DNA of 64,000 nt. Source: Chalara sp. BL73 (Eukaryota > Ascomycota > Leotiomycetes > Helotiales). Under the pieces are notes generated by a model. That model was not told the DNA's origin, did no database searches, and saw nothing but the letters and a program-made list of their open reading frames with translations. Below are positions 56,417 through 64,000 of the stretch, piece after piece (the first letter of the stretch is position 1; each line of letters opens with the position of its first letter). The position numbers and the translations under genes were made by a program. The stretch spans positions 434,001 to 498,000 of the forward strand of contig CAKJVC010000030.1 of NCBI GenBank assembly GCA_918026815.1, read 5' to 3'.

Positions 56417-59400
56417 ATGGAAGAGCAGACTAAGGCTAAACAGATTTGCGATGATGATCGGAAGAGGTTTAGGAGGCTTCATGATGAAGAATGGGAGAGG
56501 AACAGGCTTAAGCGGCTTTGTAGTAGGTTACCCCCGAAGATTACTCAGAAAACTGAGGAGGTTCTCGCGCGCGAGTTAGAAGAACAGGAGGAGCAACGAG
56601 CAGAGGAGCAACGAGCAGAGGCCGCTCGGATTGTAGAAGATAGGATGTTAGCAAATCAGCGAGCACATCAGGAGCAGGAGCGGCTCACAGACGAGCAGCT
56701 TCTAGAGAGACGTCGGGCACAGGAGGAGCAACGAGCAGAGGAGCAACGAGCAGAGGTTACTCGGATTGTAGAAGATAGGATGTTAGCAAATCAGCGAGCA
56801 CGTCAGGAGCTGAAGCGGGTCAGAGATGAGCAGCTTTTAGAAAGACATCGAGCACGGGAGGAGCAACGAGCTAAGAACGCTCAGATTATGGAAAGTAGGA
56901 GGTTAGCAAGGCAGCAAGTATGGCAGGAGCAGCGACTCAAAGACGAGCAGCTTCTGGAAACCTATCGACTAGCAAGGCTTCGGGATAGGGAGCTACGAAA
57001 TTTGCGTGTTCAAGAAAACGAGCAACGGCCTAAAATTGCACGCGCTCGCGATGACTCTATGGTAGGAGCTCTGTTACGGCACGAGGTAAGTAATGTATAA
57101 GAACCTATGATGTCGAGGGCCGTATTAGATTTAATACAGGGCGCGCTTATAGGATGACCATCGACGCCAAGAGAGGGTTTATCGAGACAATGCTGGTATT
57201 CAAGCTCTCGAACGCCACGAAGCTGCCCTCCGAGCGCAAAAGGCCCAGCAGAGATCACTAACAGAATGGTGTATTACTGCCTTTGATGGTGTCCTTCCAT
57301 CTTTTCTCGATGAGGAATACCAGTATATGAAGCAGGCTTCGACCGAATTTCCAGAGGAGATCACTTCCGATATCCAAATGAGGTGTATAAGGGATTACCA
57401 GAGGGCGATCTCCGATGCCTCGAGGCGTCTGCTATGTGGAATTTGTGGGGGGCTGTTCCAAGAGGACGAGATAGTGAGCGTTAACCTTCAAGCGGGCGAC
57501 CTACAGTACTTCCTCCAGAGGACGAAGACGGCCCCTGACTGTTGCGCCGTGAAAGACGATATGGTTAGCCTATGTGCGACTTGTAGCTCAGCGATTGCCA
57601 AACGAGCTATCCCTCCACTTTCGGCTGGTAATTTTGTCAACTGCCTATTCTGTCAAGACTACCCAGAGGCTCTGAAGAATCTCAATACTATCGAAGAGGC
57701 TTTTATAGCACGGGCTCATGTTGTTGGCATCTTCTTAAAACTTACCTCGGGTGCTAAGAGTGGGATCAGTTATAGAGGCAGTCGGGGTCATTCTGTCGCC
57801 GTAAGGCAGGATCCGAGTGAGCTTCTGAAGATCTTACCAGCCGCAAGGTTACAAGACCATACGACGATTACGGTCAGCTGGGATCGCGGGGCACCGCCAT
57901 CAGAAGAGAACCTTGCTCGGTTTTGTTCTGTCGATAAGGCGAAGGTCGTGAAGGCCTTGCTCTGGCTGTGTGCTAACAACCCCGGCTACAAGTCAGTGGT
58001 TGTCGACTACTCTGTTCTGGAGTCTTGGCCTGATCACCACATTCCTCAAGAGATCCGAGACGCCTTTCTTACATTGGGTTCTGAGCCAGGCTCTACAGAT
58101 ACGCTTGTGGAAGACGAACGCGAAGGCTATGCTACATCGTTACATGATGGGCTTTTTGAGAACGAGCTAGATGCAGAGGTGGAGGACGCCGAGCCTGGTA
58201 GCATTCTCAGCCGGTCCTTCTTCTCCGACCTTCATGGTCAGGATCTCCACTCCACCCCAGCCACTTTGGCAAGCCTCCAGGCCATCCTCCAAGAGCAAGA
58301 TTCTGACCGTTCAGGCCCAAGGGAAGATCATATCAATAACCGAGAGGGTGAAGGCGACGCGCGAAACGATAACTCTCGCCTGCCACATATATCGTACAAG
58401 ACGACACAACATTTAGCGCCAATGAGTGCCTTTACGGACCCTGACTACTTCACGGCTGCGTTTCCTACTCTATTTCCGTTTGGCATAGGTGGCCATCTTG
58501 GTGATGCGAATGGAGACCGTCCGGAGGAAGTATCTCTTAAGGCTTTTGCAAGATATACCATGCTCCACCATTCTTTACTGTACGTTTTCTGTACTTGGTA
58601 TTGTGTCGTTCTGATCTTTGCAGCTTCTCTCAACATCATACCTTTATGTTTTATATATACGATTTGATCCTGATACGGCAGGCTTCTTTTGGGAATCACG
58701 TCCAGGTCAAGAATGGCTATTGGGCCAAAGCTACTCAGGAACTTTCCAGGCTATCAGCTGATGATCTCCAACGTGCAGCGCAGGAATTTACTGACAGGGA
58801 GAAAATCTCGAACCCTGCTATTCACAGTCTGATTACCAATATGAGGATCATCTCGTCGTTTAATCCAGAGTCGTTTGGGGAGAAAATGAAGTTCAGGAAC
58901 CTGATATTCGGCAAGATCGCCCGCCTTGGGCTCCCACTCATATGGTTTACGCTTAATCCAAAGGATATAGGTAATATCTTCGTAGTCAGGCTTGCTGGCG
59001 AAGAGATCTCGCTGGATGAGCCAGGTATTAAATCGAAACTCTTACAGCTGACAATTAAGAATCCGAGTCTCGTCGCTCAGTTCTTCCACGTCGTCGTCAC
59101 TTCGTTCTTTACCTGCTTCTTCAAGACGCTTTCTGGGGAGCCTGGGATTTTTGGCACAGTGACTTCTCATTTTGGAATAGTTGAGTCGACGACCCGGATG
59201 ATGCTACACCTCCACGGGTTTGCCTGGCTCGTCGGCAACATCGGCGCCGCGAATTTGCATCAGAGACTAAAGTCGGACCCTGATTTCAAGGACCGGGTCC
59301 TTACTTATATCCGCTCGATAGTTAGGGAGACGGTGGATCTCGCCCTTAGTCAGCAATTCCAATCAGAAACTCTCGGCCCGTCTCGTTTTACTATACCGGA

Positions 59401-62400
59401 AGATGTAACTCCCGCTGAATTCCAAGAGGCTCTTGATATCGACTCGAATAATGTAGCGGCCCGGGTCCAGATGCATACTCATAGCAAGACCTGTACCAAA
59501 TACCAGAAGAAGTACACACGGTCACGTACGAGAGCGAATCCAGTTCCGATTGTCCAGAGCGAAGGGATGGCGACCGACGCCGACGAATCTCCGCAGCGTT
59601 CGGATACTCAAAGGCAGCCGCTCTCACAGTTTTGTAGGTTTTTATTCCCAAGGCCGCTTGTTCCACAATCTATGGTTACGGAAGAGGGCTATATCCGGAT
59701 GGAAAGGAATCACCAATTCGTGAACAAGTATAACCCTGTTATTGCATCTGCTACAGGATATAACCATGACGTTAACTTCACCGCGTCGTCTCCCAAAGTG
59801 CTTGCCGCCGTCTACTACATGACAAACTATGCAACCAAGGCTCAGGTGGATCGAGGTCAGCTGGTACTAGCTGCAGCTGTGTTGAAGAAGGCCCAAGAGA
59901 CGGCGGAAGCGGCGGCCGCTGACGACAGTGATTTGCCAGCACCAGAACCACTTGATATGTCCAAGTTTGCATTGAAGGCCTACAACCGCTTTACAAGAGA
60001 CGTAGAGGTCGGCGCTCCAGCAGTAGCTCACTTTCTACTTGGACAACCGTCTGCATACATTCCAAAGAGCGACAAGTCTGTTACAATCAACTTTTACTGG
60101 GTCAAGACAAACATCCGCAGGGTTCTAAACAGCTTACTTGACGAGTCTACCGATAAAGACGTAACAGAAACCGCAAATCAGTACATTAACTTTGACGGCC
60201 GTACCCGCCGCCCCTCTATTTATGAGAATTACGAGCATCGAGGCGCTAGACTTGCTCATTTATGTTTCTACGAATATGCGTCCCAGATCTTCGTGCAAAC
60301 GTTCAAAGGCGCTAAAAATCGAACGTTCCTCTTTCCATTTGATCCTTCTCACCCGCTACATATGACCCATATCCAAGTTTCTGTCAGCTCCCTAAAGTCA
60401 TTAAAGACTCCTTCTCTGTGTGGCAGTTTTACTTCTATGTCGGAGAAGGATACCGATGTTCTCGATACTACTCTATGGACGCAAAATGAGATACATGAAG
60501 TTTTGCTCGGTCTATTTTATCCATGGAATAGCCTCCGCAGTCTCCGAGGTAACTATATAGCATCACTCCGTGCTGCACAATACAAAAACACGTGGCTATG
60601 GAACTTCCTTGTCCTTTCTCTCCCTCCGTATTTGGTCCAACTATCGGAGAATGTAATGCTTCTTCGTCGGAGCAAGGAAGCGGCCGATCAGGACAGGAAG
60701 GAGCGTGGGATAGAGTTCGATGACTACCTTGAAGCTATAGACCACGAGATTTACAATGATAACGACGAAGCTAATGTAGACTTTGACTTTGCTACGCTTC
60801 AATCAACAGAGAGCAACCTGCTCCAGGCTGCTTTGGCGTTCCCTGGTATTGCTACTAGTGGCTTTTCGTCATTGCGATTTTCCCGGTACCCTTTATTGCA
60901 TGGCACCCAGTTTGCACCTAGCTCTCTAGTCAAAACATGGGCCAAGGAGTTGAAGGCATTTAAAGACCAGGATAAATTAAGTTTTGACGACGAGGTCGAT
61001 GTCGAAGCCAACATTTTCGAAGTCGAAAGGAGTGACCCAGAAGCTGCTCTGGTTCCAATCCTTGCTTACAGCAGAGAATCCATGGCTTCTATACGATATC
61101 TACAGGCTTCGTTTCAAGCTGATCCGTCCCTCGAGAATTTGCTTGCTCTGATCACTGGCCAATATCCTTTAAACCAAAAGCAGGGGATGGTCATTAGAGC
61201 TCTCTTTCTCCGCATTCTGCACCCTGTTCGGATCATTTCTGTTCGTGACCAGTTTTTACTTTATCTTGGCGGTGTCGGTGGAGTTGGCAAAACTCATCTT
61301 ATCAAGGCTGTTATGCTTGGTCTCTCGATAATGCAAAAACATGATGACGTTCTTCTCACTGCCTCGACTGGGGCCGCCGCTGCGAATGTCAGCGGCGCTA
61401 CTTACCATTCTGCTCTTGGTTTTGGGAACAATGGAAACCAACCTGTACGCCAAGCGACAAGGTCGAGACTTTCTCATAAGAAAATCTTCATTCTAGATGA
61501 AATTAGTATGGTTAGTCTGGAGAACCTGGTCCAGATTAACGAGCGGTGCAATGCCATCTGGGACTTGGATCGAGCGTCTGATACGGTTTTGGGTGGCCTA
61601 CCTATCGTCATATTTCTAGGGGATTTCAACCAGTTTAGGCCAGTCCGCGGTCACGCTATATGGAGCCAGACGAGCAGCGATATTGCTGTCCTCCTGTCGG
61701 GGAAATCTATCTGGTGTCAATTTAATCAGGTGGTATTCCTGACGGAGCAGATGCGTCAAGCGGAAGATGTAGCATTTCAGGATTTACTCCAGCGAGCACG
61801 CTCCGCCACTTTGACGGAAGACGATGTCGCTACCTTGAATTCGTGTACGATTGAAAACAGGGTTGCCAATGGGGAGACGCCACCAGAATGGGCCATTATA
61901 CGACTCAATCGTGTACGTGAAGAAGCTAACCTAATACATCTCCAAGCGTTCGCCAAAAAAAGAGGTCAGAAAATCTATCTTTTTCCCGCCAGACACGATG
62001 CACCTACAGGAACGAATTTAGATCCTTCTACGTTGCTCAGAATGATATACCAGGTCGGTGAGCAGGGATACCTTAAAGGCCCAGGCTTCTTTGCCTTTAC
62101 AAAGGGTATGCCTATTATGCTCCAACAGAATACGCATACGTATGCCGGTTTAGTCAATGGTATGAGAGGGACTGTCGAAGAAGTAATATTGGATACAGAC
62201 GTGCGAGGTACATAAGCAGTTTTCGTTCTTGCAGGTCTGATTTGCTAACAAAGACATAACAACGGCGATAGGCTCGTGGATAGAACTCGATGATCAATTC
62301 ATTCTGTGTACAGTTCCTTCGCTATGTGTCCTCGTTCGACCGGCGCATGACCATAACTTATTATTCTCTGATATTTCCGACGGTCTGGTTCCTGTCTTCC

Positions 62401-62759
62401 CAGTACAGATGAAAGGGCAGATCCCGAGCATACCCGGCTTGTCGTTTTACCGACATCAGGTCCCGTTGACGCTTGGATTCGCCTTTACCGATTATAAGAG
62501 CCAAGGTAGTACGTTTGTCAGCCTTATTCTAGATCTCCTTTTTGGTAAACAACGCGGCGTTGACCAGCATGGCAAATGGACCTCGATCAACGTCCAGCTT
62601 GGCAGGGTCAAATCCCTGTCAGGGGTGTGGTTGCGAGAACCGATCACGCTTCAAGACGTTTCATTTGCCCCTCACCCGGATCTCCAAGTTGAACTGTCCC
62701 GGCTTGAGGCTCTAGAACAACGGACGATTAGTCTGTGGGAGGGCTCACCTGATTCTTGA
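56417..62759 (+). CDS. Helitron RepHel (HUH Rep nuclease plus PIF1-like helicase), intact
   Basis: Four exons (56417-57085, 57153-58579, 58624-62207, 62272-62759) keep frame and give 2055 residues. Residues 1-223 are a charged coiled coil with repeats (EEQRAEEQRAE, ARIVEDRMLANQRA). A Cys motif follows (LLCGICGGLF..CATC). Rep motifs: IWFTLNP (about 805-811), HUH as MLHLHGFAW (894-896) and the two-Tyr YYMTNYATK (1097, 1101). Helicase motifs: GGVGGVGKTH (1587-1589), ILDEISM (about 1655), FLGDFNQFRPV and AFTDYKSQGST. Known Helitron proteins nick DNA and move it by rolling-circle replication. The ATG at 56417 was chosen since the longer frame starts with TTG. No stop or shift: possibly active. Confidence 0.92.
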
Positions 62760-63106
62760 TATGAACCTATGGGACGACTCTCTTAACCCTAAGTATTACT
62801 CTTCGCTTCATTCTACGTATCGTATCTGCCTCATATTTATACTTGCCTTAACAGAGATATGGTATATTGCTTTTCTTTGCCTTTTAAGCGATTGTTGCGA
62901 GGTTTCTGATACACTTAAGGCTACGGCCATCCCACGCCGTACCATCACTTACTGTTTCATATATTGCTTTTTCATTATCTCTATCTCTGTTACGTAGCCT
63001 CTTATTTCCCACATACGTCTTGCTTCCTCGCTGTTTCTCATATTACCTAAGTTAACTCCTCTTGATTCTTTTCGTTCTTGTGTGTTGATACTTCCGTAGT
63101 ATAACG
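62760..63106. other. Spacer between the two Helitron genes
   Basis: 348 bp, pyrimidine-rich on the plus strand (many TTTCT/CTTC runs). No gene. It probably contains the RepHel 3' end and the start of the next transcript. Confidence 0.45.
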
Positions 63107-64000
63107 ATGGTTGGTACTCGTACAACCCCGAGCGGAAGGACTACGGTCACGTTAGCTGGTTCCCCTGTTATAGATGCCGCTGATGATAAAGACGATACAA
63201 TTGATATTACCGACCAGTTCTCGGTAGGTTTTCTACTTACCCGGTTATTTCTACTTGTTGATTTCTTAGGAACCGCGCAGCTCTATGCCGCCTTACTCGG
63301 ACAGCGTCTACGCTAGGCCTTACCAATCTAGTTCTATCGATCTGCATACACCCTTTTCGACCCCCACTCCCTCACCATTTGTATCTCCAAACAAGAGACC
63401 AGCGACTCCTCCTCCAGCCTTAAACTTTGACGGTGTACCGAACCTTCCCTACTTTCGCGGCCAGTGGGTATACGTTGAGAATCTTAAACGTCTTGATCCG
63501 AAGCTTTCATGGGGGACTTTCAGTAGAAATGGAATACTGTGGCTAGCTCATAATGACCCAAACGACTTATACGATGATGAAGAACTTGGACCCTTAGGTA
63601 TTATTCTTCTCGGCCAGCTCGGTCCGTTCATTACACTTAAGACTGCCGAGAACAATTTCAACAAGGACAAGCCTGAGTTTTCTTTGCAATTACAAGTAGA
63701 GGAGCGATCTCTAGAAATCCTAAAAGACTTGATTCGTCGGCGGGATAGAAATCTCACTGTTACAAATCCCTTACGTGTTAAGGTGGCCGAGTCGGACATC
63801 ACTTTCCCCTCTTTTACCCCCGGAGACGCGTTCCCTTTTACCTTTGACGGAACGACCACGGACGACGACCAAGACGGCGATGGCATAGATGCCTCTCGCT
63901 TCGCCGCTGGTGACAAGGTCGCTGTTCAGGCCTGGTTTGGCAGCTACGTCTTCACGAACAAGTCCGGGAAAACCGTGTCTGGTCCGAGCTTCCGCCTTTT
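63107..64000 (+). CDS. Second ORF next to the Helitron gene (cut by window end)
   Basis: Exon 1 is 63107-63223 (MVGTRTTPSGRTTVTLAGSP), then a 46-nt intron (GTAGGT..TTAG), then exon 2 from 63270 in frame to the window end. At least 282 residues. It has a Pro/Ser-rich stretch (HTPFSTPTPSPFVSPNKRPA), then a folded part with NFDGVPNLPYFRGQWVYVEN and SLQLQVEERSLEILKDLIRR. The last visible part, GDKVAVQAWFGSYVF..GPSFRL, resembles the ssDNA-binding-like ORF2 seen with some fungal Helitrons. That link is inference. Same strand, 348 bp behind RepHel. Confidence 0.7.

Overview
The window reads as a stretch of a filamentous ascomycete (Pezizomycotina) chromosome. Introns are short (about 45-170 nt) with GT..AG ends and CTAAC-like branch sites. 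Recognisable families include GH62, GH10, CE1 with a CBM1, a Clr5-type fragment, an alpha/beta-hydrolase/NB-ARC receptor, F-box/LRR-like proteins and several fungal transposon classes. The species cannot be told from sequence alone. No rRNA, tRNA or CRISPR was seen.

Layout. (1) 1-4.0 kb: a hemicellulose cluster with a partial GH62 arabinofuranosidase, a GH10 xylanase broken by one base, and an intact CE1 feruloyl-esterase-like gene with a CBM1. (2) 5-6.2 kb: decayed TPR and Clr5 fragments. (3) 6.6-15.5 kb: a duplicated module. Each copy has a 188-residue secreted protein (minus strand) divergent from an F-box/LRR-like gene (plus strand). Copy 1 carries a MITE and a pogo relic in its shared promoter, and a hAT MITE lies between the copies. 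(4) 15.6-22.4 kb: an inverted pogo fragment, a pogo/Fot-like element, a solo LTR and a very AT-rich hAT element. (5) 24.2-27.8 kb: an intact seven-exon alpha/beta-hydrolase/NB-ARC gene. (6) 28.6-38.2 kb: two solo LTRs, then a LINE that carries a hAT element, which itself carries a solo LTR and a hAT MITE. Every level has its own target-site duplication. (7) 38.5-41.4 kb: an intact kinase with two C-terminal membrane segments. (8) 42.0-48.6 kb: a Ty3/gypsy chromovirus with apparently identical LTRs, followed by a minisatellite and LTR relics. (9) 51.2-52.9 kb: a C2H2 zinc-finger gene with one premature stop. (10) 56.4 kb to the end: a Helitron with an intact 2055-residue RepHel gene and a second, cut-off ORF.

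How it fits together. The xylan cluster would remove arabinose, cut xylan and release ferulate. The secreted/F-box module and the NLR are typical of fast-evolving accessory regions of plant-associated or soil fungi. Repeats fall into an old, AT-rich class with RIP-like nonsense changes (the hAT elements) and a recent, balanced-GC class (gypsy, Helitron, LINE). Several single-base frameshifts lie in homopolymers, so some apparent pseudogenes may be assembly errors. Gene models here were spliced by eye; frames were checked across each junction, but no alignment or RNA evidence was available.
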